Source: Planctomycetota bacterium (lineage in GTDB: Bacteria; Planctomycetota; Planctomycetia; Planctomycetales; Planctomycetaceae). From it: DNA of 6,145 bases. The stretch lies in NCBI GenBank assembly GCA_029977045.1, contig JAPOLP010000368.1, forward strand, positions 1-6,145. The letters are read 5' to 3'. The notes beneath the pieces were generated by a model. It was not told where the DNA came from. It saw only the letters and a list, made by a program, of their open reading frames with translations, and searched no databases. A program made the position numbers and the translations under genes. This document shows positions 1 through 6,145 of this stretch, piece by piece. How positions within the stretch are numbered: position 1 is the stretch's first letter; each line of letters starts with the position of its first letter.

Positions 1-1026
1 AGGCTGGCCGTCGACAGCCAGCAGTTCATCGTTCACGCGAAGGCCGGCCCTGACTGCGGGGCTGTCAACCTGCAGGTCGCTTACTCGCATACGACCACTG
101 CTGTCCTGCACCACCGAAATTCCACTCGCATCGGGAATCAATCCCTGACTGTCTGCCTCGATCGACTGCAGCCATGCCGTGCCCGTCGAAAAGTCGAACA
201 CTCCGTCGAAATGCCGCAGCAGCCCCATGCCAACTGCGTTCTCCGGCATCTCGAACACCATGATGTTTTCAAAGATGTGACCGGCCAGCTCGAACTGCCG
301 CAGCAAGTAGATACAGGGCTGTCTGACATATCCGAGAATCTGCCATTGTACCGCGGGAATCTGCACGGCCTGACCAGCCCGCTCCAGCCGGCGGCAAACG
401 TTCCGATTGAGACTCAAGCCAAAATTCGTCCCCGTGGAGATCTTGAGTCTCTGCCAGCCAACGTCAGGGACATTGACACGGAAATACGGCATTGGTCCGC
501 CGAAGCCTTCCGAACTGAACTTCAGACGCAGTGGAACGCCGCGTACTTCTGGCGGACATTCATCAAGCAATGCCGCTCGTCCCCGTGAGGATTGCAGCAC
601 GAGGACGCGATCATGCAGCACGTCCATCCCGAAGAATCCAACAATTTTCAAATTCAGCGGTTGGAACAGCGGGGAATGATCCAGGACGACCAGTCGCTGA
701 TCTGCGTACGTGGAACCGGCCAGTTGTACCTCGACGCCAGAGTACACTGGTTGTTCATTACGAAGTCCATTGGTCCTTCCCTGGGCTGTTGCAGACGGTT
801 GCCCCAACCGCAGGTCGGCTGCTCGAGCTGAATCCAGAGTCCCATGTGGCATCGCGGTGTTCACGACACCGATCACCGGCTCGCCGGCAATCTTTCCACG
901 CAGAACAATCGCCCCGGTTTGCTCAAACCAGCGTCGCATTTCTTCCTGCGCGGACGCGTCTTTCGCTGCCGTGTCCGGCCCAGCGAATGTGAGAGCGACG
1001 GAACCAATCAGCATCCCTGCCCACAT
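1..1026 (-). CDS. Two-lobed retropepsin-like (pseudo)protease with PDZ domain, 3' end truncated
   Basis: The frame reads 342 codons without a stop from the ATG at 1026 to the window edge, so the C-terminus is missing. Two domains resemble clan AA retropepsin-like aspartyl proteases. Lobe 1 (about residues 38-155) has the active-site strand GVVNTAMPHG (54-63), then LDSARAADLRLG, and the later fold motif VGFFGMDVL (129-137). Lobe 2 (about 163-288) has LKISTGTNFGLSLN (194-207) and VGMGLLRHFDGVFDF (265-279). A PDZ domain starts near 298, with DSPAVRAGLRVNDELLAVDG at 321-340, and runs off the window. Family members carry D-T/S-G in the active loop; here N56-T-A and S197-T-G stand in its place, so peptidase activity is doubtful. 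The N-terminus is hydrophobic (MLIGSVALTFAG) with Ala-rich cleavage-like sites but no positive n-region, so export is likely but not secure. It is divergent from the sulfatase gene. A peptide-binding or scaffold role is inference. Confidence 0.85.
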   Translation of the reverse strand, partial: MWAGMLIGSVALTFAGPDTAAKDASAQEEMRRWFEQTGAIVLRGKIAGEPVIGVVNTAMPHGTLDSARAADLRLGQPSATAQGRTNGLRNEQPVYSGVEVQLAGSTYADQRLVVLDHSPLFQPLNLKIVGFFGMDVLHDRVLVLQSSRGRAALLDECPPEVRGVPLRLKFSSEGFGGPMPYFRVNVPDVGWQRLKISTGTNFGLSLNRNVCRRLERAGQAVQIPAVQWQILGYVRQPCIYLLRQFELAGHIFENIMVFEMPENAVGMGLLRHFDGVFDFSTGTAWLQSIEADSQGLIPDASGISVVQDSSGRMRVSDLQVDSPAVRAGLRVNDELLAVDGQP

Positions 1027-1034
1027 AACGTGAA

Positions 1035-1040
1035 CTCCTC
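1035..1040 (-). promoter_or_regulatory. Shine-Dalgarno site of the PDZ protein gene
   Basis: GAGGAG on the minus strand lies 8 bases before the ATG at 1026. The frame is closed by a TGA at 1039-1041, so this ATG is the first start after that stop, and the site supports it. Confidence 0.7.
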
Positions 1041-1108
1041 AAACGTATTTCATGCCAGCTACTCTGAGCTGCTTCATTCCGTTGCCATGCTCAATCGCAC
1101 CATGATGT

Positions 1109-1122
1109 CTGCGTTACCGCAG
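1109..1122. repeat. Short inverted repeat CTGCG-N4-CGCAG
   Basis: CTGCG and CGCAG flank the four bases TTAC. The centre lies about 90 bases upstream of the PDZ protein start. It could be a protein binding site or a small hairpin. It is short enough to arise by chance in GC-rich DNA. Confidence 0.35.
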
Positions 1123-1170
1123 TGAGAGATGTTAGTTCATGTCTATATTTGAGAAGAAGAGCAACGTTGT

Positions 1171-1182
1171 TCCCGGCCGGGA
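1171..1182. repeat. Perfect 12-base palindrome TCCCGGCCGGGA
   Basis: TCCCGGCCGGGA equals its own reverse complement. It sits roughly midway between the divergent starts, about 240 bases from the sulfatase ATG and 145 from the PDZ protein ATG. A dimeric regulator could bind here. No T-tract follows on either side, so a terminator reading is weak. Confidence 0.35.
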
Positions 1183-1420
1183 CCGACAGTAAGAACTCGC
1201 CATCCCGCATCCCAAACGAATCAGATAAGCAAAGCTGCCGGGATGTCCTTTCCAGTCAGTTGCCATTGCAGGGGAGCCACGCCACGTTGTCTTGCGTTCC
1301 GGCCAGACTCGTCGAACAATCGCCACGCGTTCGCCGGGTGAGTTCGCTGCGGCCACTTACATTCGCCGCGTTCTCATTGAACTCTCACGCCTGTTTCTTT
1401 CCTCTATTCGTATCGAATCC

Positions 1421-2998
1421 ATGCACCGATCTGCCGTTACTCTTGCCTGTTTTATGGTTGCCCTGGCCTCATCGATCAGTCAGGCCGCGTCGAAGCCAAA
1501 TATTGTCTTTATCCTTGCTGACGACATGGGCGTCGGCGATGTGATGGCGCTCAGCAGGCGGTGTCAGATTGAGACGCCGAATCTTGACCGGCTGGCGTCG
1601 CAGGGGATGGCGTTTACCGATGCGCATACGAGTTCGTCGGTCTGCACGCCGACTCGGTATGCGATTCTGACCGGGCGCTACAACTGGCGTTCGCGGCTCA
1701 AGAACGGCGTCTGCTGGGGCTGGTCGCGGCGACTGATCGAAGACGGGCGGATGACCGTCGGCTCGTTTCTGCAGCAGAACGGTTACTCGACAGCGGCAAT
1801 CGGCAAGTGGCATCTGGGTATGAGCTGGCCGCTGAAGGACGGCGGCTTTGCTGACGACGGCGACACGTTCAAGCAGGACTTCGAGAACGCATACAACGTC
1901 GACTACTTCAAGCCGGTCCAGAACGGACCGACGAGCGTCGGCTTCGACACTTTCTTCGGCATCAGCGCCTCGCTGGACATGCCGCCGTACGTCTACATTC
2001 AGAACGACAAGCCGCTCGTCACGAAGATCGTCACGAAGGCGTTCCATCGCGACGGTCCGGCGGACGTCGACTTCGAGGACGTTGACGTGCTGCCGCGTCT
2101 GACCGAGGAAACCGTCAAGGTCATTAATGACCGGGCCGACGCGGCGAAGAACGGCAAACCGTTCTTCATTTACTTCCCGCTGAACGCGCCGCATACGCCG
2201 ATCTCGCCGACAAAGGAGTTCGCGGGCAAGAGCGGACTCAACAAGTACGGCGACTTTGTGATGCAGGTCGACTGGACCGTCGGGCAGGTCATGGCGGCGC
2301 TCGACTCCGCTGACGTCGCCGGCAACACCCTGCTGATATTCACGACCGACAACGGCTGCTCGCCGCAGGCCAACTTCCCCGAACTGGCAAAAAAGAACCA
2401 CTTCCCCAGCGACGTTTACCGAGGCCACAAAGCAGACATCTACGAAGGCGGGCACCGAGTCCCGTTCATCGCCCGCTGGCCCGGGCACGTCAAACCCGGC
2501 ACGACGAGTTCGCAGACGATAGGGCAGCTCGACCTGTTCGCGACCGCTGCCGACATCCTCGACCAGGACGTCCCGGCGACCGCCGCTGAAGACAGCATCA
2601 GTATCCTGCCGGCCTTGCTCGGTCAGGACAAACAGCCGCTGCGGGAAGCCATCGTGCATCACTCGATCAACGGCTCGTTCTCGATCCGTCAGGGCAAATG
2701 GAAGCTCGCTCTGTGTCCCGGATCGGGCGGCTGGAGCGAACCGCGTCCGGGTCGAGGCGACTTCCGAGGAAAGCCGGAAGTGCAGTTGTTCGACCTCGAT
2801 GCCGACATCGGCGAAACAAAGAACGTCGCCGAGCAGCACCCAGAGATCGTCGAACGCCTGACAGCACTGCTGCAGACCTATGCCGACCGGGGCCGCTCAA
2901 CCCCCGGCCCCGAGCAGCCCAACACTGGCGATGTCGACATCTGGAAAGCCGGCAAGGCTTCATACGCAGCGGGCACCCGAAAGAAAGCTGGAAAGTAA
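1421..2998 (+). CDS. Exported Cys-type sulfatase (arylsulfatase family)
   Basis: This 525-residue protein hydrolyses sulfate esters and belongs to the formylglycine-dependent sulfatases. A signal peptide covers residues 1-22 (h-region VTLACFMVALASS, likely cut after SQA), which places the enzyme outside the cytoplasm. The mature part opens with KPNIVFILADDMGVGD, where D34 and D35 are metal ligands. The maturation motif C75-T-P-T-R79 with AILTGR marks the Cys that becomes formylglycine. Further expected active-site residues are K129 and H131 (GKWHLG), H258 (NAPHTP), D310-N311 (FTTDNG) and K337 (RGHKADIYEGG). A C-terminal subdomain follows, with HHSINGSFSIRQGKWKL and LFDLDADIGETKNVAEQ, and then a basic tail. 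All key residues are present and the length is usual for the family. The frame stays open upstream, but only the ATG at 1421 puts the signal peptide at the N-terminus; no Shine-Dalgarno site precedes it. The substrate cannot be read from sequence; a sulfated polysaccharide is likely. The required formylglycine-generating enzyme is not in the window. Confidence 0.95.
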   Translation: MHRSAVTLACFMVALASSISQAASKPNIVFILADDMGVGDVMALSRRCQIETPNLDRLASQGMAFTDAHTSSSVCTPTRYAILTGRYNWRSRLKNGVCWGWSRRLIEDGRMTVGSFLQQNGYSTAAIGKWHLGMSWPLKDGGFADDGDTFKQDFENAYNVDYFKPVQNGPTSVGFDTFFGISASLDMPPYVYIQNDKPLVTKIVTKAFHRDGPADVDFEDVDVLPRLTEETVKVINDRADAAKNGKPFFIYFPLNAPHTPISPTKEFAGKSGLNKYGDFVMQVDWTVGQVMAALDSADVAGNTLLIFTTDNGCSPQANFPELAKKNHFPSDVYRGHKADIYEGGHRVPFIARWPGHVKPGTTSSQTIGQLDLFATAADILDQDVPATAAEDSISILPALLGQDKQPLREAIVHHSINGSFSIRQGKWKLALCPGSGGWSEPRPGRGDFRGKPEVQLFDLDADIGETKNVAEQHPEIVERLTALLQTYADRGRSTPGPEQPNTGDVDIWKAGKASYAAGTRKKAGK

Positions 2999-3278
2999 CT
3001 TCCGGCTGACGCGGCAGGCTGGAGGCAGTTGCGCGATTGTCGGGTTGGAGAATCTCGCCATCGGCCAAAGCCGCTCATTCCGTGCCACCAGGAACCGCGT
3101 GCCGATGGTATCTTTACCGTCGTCGCTGACTGCGTTCGCACACTCTGGCATCCGGTACGGTGCTTGCTGTGCAGACAACATTCTGCCGACTTGCACCTGC
3201 CCGTGCGGGTCAGGCGTTCGCTGCCTTTCGATCATTGCCCGCTCGGTGGTGCAAAACATGTCGCAGGAGACAACAGCC
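2999..3278. other. Intergenic region downstream of the sulfatase
   Basis: These 280 bases contain no convincing gene. A compact hairpin at 3196-3214 (CCTGCCC, loop GTGC, GGG-T-CAGG with one bulged T) is not followed by a T-run, so it is not a clear terminator. The gap makes an independent promoter for the next gene likely, but none stands out. Confidence 0.5.
3265..3269 (+). promoter_or_regulatory. Shine-Dalgarno site deciding the start at 3279
   Basis: AGGAG lies 9 bases before the ATG at 3279. An in-frame ATG at 3258 sits upstream of this site and would add only seven residues (MSQETTA) before the signal peptide, so 3279 is preferred. Confidence 0.65.
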
Positions 3279-4607
3279 ATGTTTCATTCAGCAACAACTC
3301 GTCTCGTGGCCCTGCTGATTCTGGCGTCTGCCATGTCGGCAGGCATTTGTGATGCTCAGGACAAGGGAGCACCGAAGGGAAAAGCTGGAGCATTCTCGAA
3401 GCTCAAAAAGGCCGTGGAGAATCAACCAACGAACCGAGCTGAGCGACCTGCCCCTGCAGGCCGGCCAGAGAGCGGCAATCGTCCCGATGCTGGTTCGCAG
3501 CGAGATCGAGGCCCGAGCGGATCATCTGATCGTGGACGCGGAGATAGCGACCGTCGGCCTGACCAGTTTTCAAGACCGCAGCCCGATCGCGGTTCGAACC
3601 GTGGCCCTTCCAGCGGCGGTTCGCGCAGCCGGCTGGGGATCAGCATCGGTCCTGGCGGCGTCCAGGTTTATCGCGGTCCGAGCGGCTTTGGACCCGGCTC
3701 TGGTTTCGGTTCTCCGTACCCCAATTACTTCGGTGGCGGTTCGCGGGGACGTTACTACGGACGCGGCTGGCCGGGTTACGGCTACTACGGAAACGGCTTT
3801 GGGATCGTCATCCAGACGCAGCCGCAAGTTCAGAACCGAGTGCAGACAGTGATCGACCCGCAGGCCACCGAGGAACCGGAGAGTATGCCGGTCCCCACTG
3901 CTGCCGAAGCCGCTGCGATGGCAGGCGTCGAAGTCCGCGGCCTGCTGCTGTTCGCCGTCGACCGGTTCAAGGAAGAGCTGAATGGCATCTCAACCGGCGA
4001 TGGCTGGCACGACTATCTGCAGGTCGAGGAACTGCGTCGAATCGTTCACGCTCAGCCCGCAGCACCACCAGCACCTGGCGAGGAACTTCCTGCCGATCCC
4101 CCGATCACTCCGCCTGCTTATCAGGAACTCACGGGAATCCTGCGTCGCTTTGACCAGACAGCGGAAAATGCCGAGTACCGACAGATCAGCGGGATGTGGG
4201 GCTTCCAGACGATCCAGGTCACACTGCGCGAACTGCTCGTTCCGCCGGTCGAGCGACTGCACAAGCAATTGAAGCTGTCCGCCGAGTTAGTCGAAGCCGA
4301 CCTGCAGCAGATCGAGACCGGTGCTTCGTGGGTTTCACACTTGAAGACTGCGGAGCTGAAACGCCTGGCAACAGTCCGACCGCAGGACTTCTCACCAGCA
4401 GATCGTCGGCAGTTGGAAGAGCTAATCATCACGTTCGATCGAGTGGCAGCCGATCCCGCGTACCGAATGATTTCAGACCTCCCCGGCTTCCGCATGGCGT
4501 CCCACGTGATGCGTGCTTACCTCGACCAGCTCAGCCCGCCAGCGTCCCGCACCGGTGCTCCCCCGGCCCCCGAAAACGTGCCAGTCCCTCCAACTCCGGG
4601 AATGTAA
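3279..4607 (+). CDS. Secreted low-complexity protein with duplicated C-terminal domain, function unknown
   Basis: This 442-residue protein does not match a family I can name. Residues 1-26 form a signal peptide (h-region LVALLILASAMSAG, probable cleavage near CDA-Q). Residues 27-50 are lysine-rich (KGKAGAFSKLKKAVEN). Residues 51-118 are a disordered stretch rich in Arg, Gly, Ser, Asp and Pro, and 119-176 hold LGISIGPGGVQVYRGPSGFG followed by a Gly/Tyr-rich run (GRYYGRGWPGYGYYGNG). From 227 to 415 the protein looks helical and contains the same 80-90 residue unit twice, joined by a Pro/Ala-rich insert in copy one. It ends in a Pro/Ala-rich tail. Export to the periplasm or cell envelope is supported; a structural or binding role is inference. 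A lipoprotein is unlikely because SAGIC fits a lipobox poorly. The gene follows the sulfatase on the same strand but 280 bases away, so a shared transcript is uncertain. Confidence 0.85.
   Translation: MFHSATTRLVALLILASAMSAGICDAQDKGAPKGKAGAFSKLKKAVENQPTNRAERPAPAGRPESGNRPDAGSQRDRGPSGSSDRGRGDSDRRPDQFSRPQPDRGSNRGPSSGGSRSRLGISIGPGGVQVYRGPSGFGPGSGFGSPYPNYFGGGSRGRYYGRGWPGYGYYGNGFGIVIQTQPQVQNRVQTVIDPQATEEPESMPVPTAAEAAAMAGVEVRGLLLFAVDRFKEELNGISTGDGWHDYLQVEELRRIVHAQPAAPPAPGEELPADPPITPPAYQELTGILRRFDQTAENAEYRQISGMWGFQTIQVTLRELLVPPVERLHKQLKLSAELVEADLQQIETGASWVSHLKTAELKRLATVRPQDFSPADRRQLEELIITFDRVAADPAYRMISDLPGFRMASHVMRAYLDQLSPPASRTGAPPAPENVPVPPTPGM
3957..4235 (+). repeat. Internal domain duplication, copy 1 (protein residues 227-319)
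   Basis: Copy 1 includes ISTGDGWHDYLQVEELRRI and FDQTAENAEYRQIS. The order and spacing of these blocks match copy 2, with an extra Pro/Ala-rich insert of about ten residues (near 260-275). The similarity is at protein level, and the DNA has diverged, so the duplication is old. Confidence 0.7.
4281..4523 (+). repeat. Internal domain duplication, copy 2 (protein residues 335-415)
   Basis: Copy 2 includes IETGASWVSHLKTAELKRL and FDRVAADPAYRMIS, followed by a helix ending MRAYLDQL that parallels VTLRELL in copy 1. Shared positions are the T-G-x-x-W turn, the E-L-[KR]-R block, the F-D-x-x-A-x-x-x-x-Y-R-x-I-S block and a following G-F. Confidence 0.7.
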
Positions 4608-4664
4608 CAGCGAATTCAGGTCCGCCAGTCCTACCAGTCGCGGTTCTCAGCACGGCATTGAAAC
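4608..4664. other. Convergent gap between two stop codons
   Basis: These 57 bases separate the TAA of the secreted protein from the TGA of the membrane protein. I see no stem followed by a T-run on either strand, so no intrinsic terminator is called. Confidence 0.6.
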
Positions 4665-6145
4665 TCACTCCGAACCTGCAACCAGGTAGAGCTGCGAAAG
4701 GATGACGTAACGCTCACCATCGTGTTCGACGAGCAGCTCAGGTCCCCACTTGAGGATCTGCTGCCGCTGACTGTTTTCGGGCTGATTGCTGTCGCCGAAT
4801 GACTCGAACGAGCCCACGCCTGTCAGAAGCTGCCCCGGCAGCAGGACGCCGTGTTCGACCAGCCAGTCGAAGCGGTGCGGGGCGACGAAGTCAGCGTACC
4901 TGTACGAGGTTCGGTAGCGGAGAATCTCTTCCCAGTTGACGAGGACGTGCGTGATGCCGTTTTCGACGAGCGTCTTCTGAATCTCATCTGGCGATCGCAT
5001 CTTTTGGTCGGCGGGCGCGACACCGGGTTCGGCAGCCGAGCACCACTGCTCGAAGATCGAGATGTCGAACACGGTGTTGTAAACAAGCTGAAAGCGGGCA
5101 TCGAAGACCTGAGCCTCGCCGACGCACAACACCTTCGCGTCAGGCGGCAGATTCATCTGATTGAGTGTCGCGATCGTCTTCGCACTCGTTTCGGCAAGCG
5201 GTCGAACGTCGTCGTAATCGCCGAGCCAGGTGTTGAGCCCGCACAGTGCCGTCGAGATGAAACCCAGGTTGAAGAGCACGCAGAGCGCGACGATGCCGCC
5301 GGCTGCGTATCGCCATGTTCGCTCGGTGGTCCACCAGACTCCGACGCCAGCCAGCAGCGACACGACGGGGATCATCGGAATCCAGAATCGGTCAATCCGA
5401 TGCGTGAGCACCCACCAGCTCAGAAACAGAAACGCGACGTACAGCCACAGCCCGCCGATCAGTTTCCGCTTCCGGGCAACGAGCAGAGTCAGCGGAGCCA
5501 GCGTGTAAAACAGCGGGCTCAGCCAGTCGCTCTTCAGCGTGACGTCGAACAATTTGACGAGCAGATCGAACGGTTGGTGGTTCGGCGGTCCGTGCGCGGC
5601 TTTCCAGTTGGCTTCGAGCGTCGGCGTCCAGTCGGCTCCGTGAAAGACGCTGTTCGCCAGCGGGTAAACCGGGTTGCCGGTTTCGACGGCGTTCTTCAGC
5701 AACCACGGCCCGACGGCCAGCAGGACGCCGATCGAGTAGATGACTCCGGCCTTCAGAACTCGACTGACTGGCGTCTCACTGCTCGCCGAGTCGCCTTCTG
5801 AGGTCTCGCCGGCACGACGCCACTCGAACCAGAGCAACGCCACACCGAGCGGCATTACGACACTCAGGACGCCGGGGTACTTGCACGCCATCGAACTGCC
5901 GGCGAAGAGGCCGGTGAGTAGCGTCAGCCGCCGCCGTTCACAACCCGAGGCTTCTCGCGTCAGCAGCAGCGCGAACAGAGTCGCGGACAGATAGAACGTC
6001 AGACCGCCTTCCGCGTACGCGATGACCGAAATCCGGTACGTCCACGGAGCGGTGAGGTGGATCAGCACTGCCGCCCAGGCGACTCGGACATAGAACCAGC
6101 GGCGAGCCACACAGAACACGGCCAGCCCCGTCGCCGGGGCGAACG
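4665..6145 (-). CDS. GT-C type membrane glycosyltransferase-like protein, 5' end truncated
   Basis: The frame is open to the window edge, giving 492 residues without the true start; the in-frame GTG at 6119 lies inside a membrane segment and is unlikely to initiate. Numbering is from the first full codon (6143). Hydrophobic segments lie near 1-12, 19-36, 47-62, 76-106, 130-148, 206-222, 229-246, 254-271 and 279-300, giving a multi-pass inner-membrane protein. Motifs like those of the PMT/ArnT-type (GT39-like) superfamily are GLFAGSSMACKYPG (78-91), PWLLKNAVETGNPVYPL (146-162) and HRIDRFWIPMIPVVSLLAG (248-266). From about 305 a soluble domain follows, with AKVLCVGEAQVFDARFQLVY and ENGITHVLVNWEEILRYR (394-411). 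Such enzymes move a sugar from a lipid-linked donor to an acceptor outside the cytoplasm. The first periplasmic loop, where the catalytic acidic residue normally lies, is upstream of the window, so activity cannot be judged. Substrate and acceptor are unknown. Confidence 0.8.
   Translation of the reverse strand, partial: FAPATGLAVFCVARRWFYVRVAWAAVLIHLTAPWTYRISVIAYAEGGLTFYLSATLFALLLTREASGCERRRLTLLTGLFAGSSMACKYPGVLSVVMPLGVALLWFEWRRAGETSEGDSASSETPVSRVLKAGVIYSIGVLLAVGPWLLKNAVETGNPVYPLANSVFHGADWTPTLEANWKAAHGPPNHQPFDLLVKLFDVTLKSDWLSPLFYTLAPLTLLVARKRKLIGGLWLYVAFLFLSWWVLTHRIDRFWIPMIPVVSLLAGVGVWWTTERTWRYAAGGIVALCVLFNLGFISTALCGLNTWLGDYDDVRPLAETSAKTIATLNQMNLPPDAKVLCVGEAQVFDARFQLVYNTVFDISIFEQWCSAAEPGVAPADQKMRSPDEIQKTLVENGITHVLVNWEEILRYRTSYRYADFVAPHRFDWLVEHGVLLPGQLLTGVGSFESFGDSNQPENSQRQQILKWGPELLVEHDGERYVILSQLYLVAGSE

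Larger units (their letters stand above)
1027..1420. other. Divergent intergenic region between the PDZ protein and sulfatase genes
   Basis: This stretch of 394 bases must hold the promoters of both divergent genes, but I could not find a convincing -35/-10 pair on either strand. It contains two short perfect inverted repeats (1109-1122 and 1171-1182) and a looser pair, CATCCCG at 1201-1207 with CGGGATG at 1239-1245. The last 35 bases before the sulfatase start are pyrimidine-rich and lack a Shine-Dalgarno site. Short open frames on both strands show no recognisable protein and no ribosome binding site. Confidence 0.6.

Noticed and set aside
1132..1356. Small minus-strand frames in the divergent intergenic region, including one starting with ATG near 1210
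   Set aside because: No ribosome binding site, no signal peptide and no recognisable motif; several frames are open at once, so no one of them stands out.
1292..1420. Upstream extension of the sulfatase by 43 codons
   Set aside because: It would bury the signal peptide inside the protein, and the added residues do not resemble any sulfatase N-terminus.
1469..2839. Long open frame of 456 codons on the minus strand opposite the sulfatase
   Set aside because: It lies entirely antisense to a gene with every catalytic motif in place, is rich in Arg and Val as expected of a shadow of GC-rich coding sequence, and shows no recognisable motif.
3196..3214. Hairpin as a terminator for the sulfatase
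   Set aside because: The stem has a bulge, no T-run follows, and it lies almost 200 bases after the stop codon.
2880..3278. Upstream extension of the secreted protein frame into the 3' part of the sulfatase gene
   Set aside because: The frame is merely free of stops. The AGGAG site and the signal peptide at 3279 fix the start.
4851..5801. Open frame of 316 codons on the plus strand opposite the membrane protein
   Set aside because: Its composition (Arg, Gln, Asp and Val rich, no domain) is typical of the antisense of a hydrophobic protein, while the minus-strand frame has membrane segments and family motifs.
1..6145. RNA genes, CRISPR arrays, insertion sequences or attachment sites
   Set aside because: I saw no tRNA-like cloverleaf, regularly spaced repeats, transposase motifs or terminal inverted repeats on either strand.

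Overview
The window holds four protein genes of an ordinary chromosomal kind. They point to a planctomycete (Planctomycetota), although no marker gene fixes the lineage. The grounds are an exported Cys-type sulfatase, a secreted Arg/Gly- and Gly/Tyr-rich protein of unknown function, a PDZ protein with retropepsin-like domains, and a large GT-C type membrane protein with a soluble C-terminal domain of the style common in that phylum. The DNA is GC-rich and the genes are loosely spaced.

The layout is as follows. Bases 1-1026 (minus) carry a two-lobed retropepsin-like protein ending in a PDZ domain, and its 3' end is cut off by the window. Bases 1027-1420 are a divergent intergenic region with two short perfect inverted repeats and no convincing gene. 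Bases 1421-2998 (plus) carry the exported sulfatase. Bases 2999-3278 are non-coding. Bases 3279-4607 (plus) carry a secreted protein with a low-complexity N-terminal half and an internally duplicated helical C-terminal domain. After a 57-base convergent gap, 4665-6145 (minus) carries the multi-pass membrane protein, whose 5' end lies outside the window.

The gene order (left, right, right, left) gives no tight operon and no evidence that the four products share one pathway. Three of them act at or beyond the inner membrane: the sulfatase removes sulfate esters, probably from polysaccharide; the membrane protein probably transfers sugars to a cell-surface acceptor; the low-complexity protein is exported to an unknown place.

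The most unusual observation is that the PDZ protein keeps the fold motifs of two aspartyl-protease lobes while both catalytic Asp positions are replaced (DTG-type motifs read NTA and STG), so it looks like a pseudoprotease. The next is the duplicated domain of the 3279-4607 protein. I see no mobile element, CRISPR array, RNA gene or defence system.
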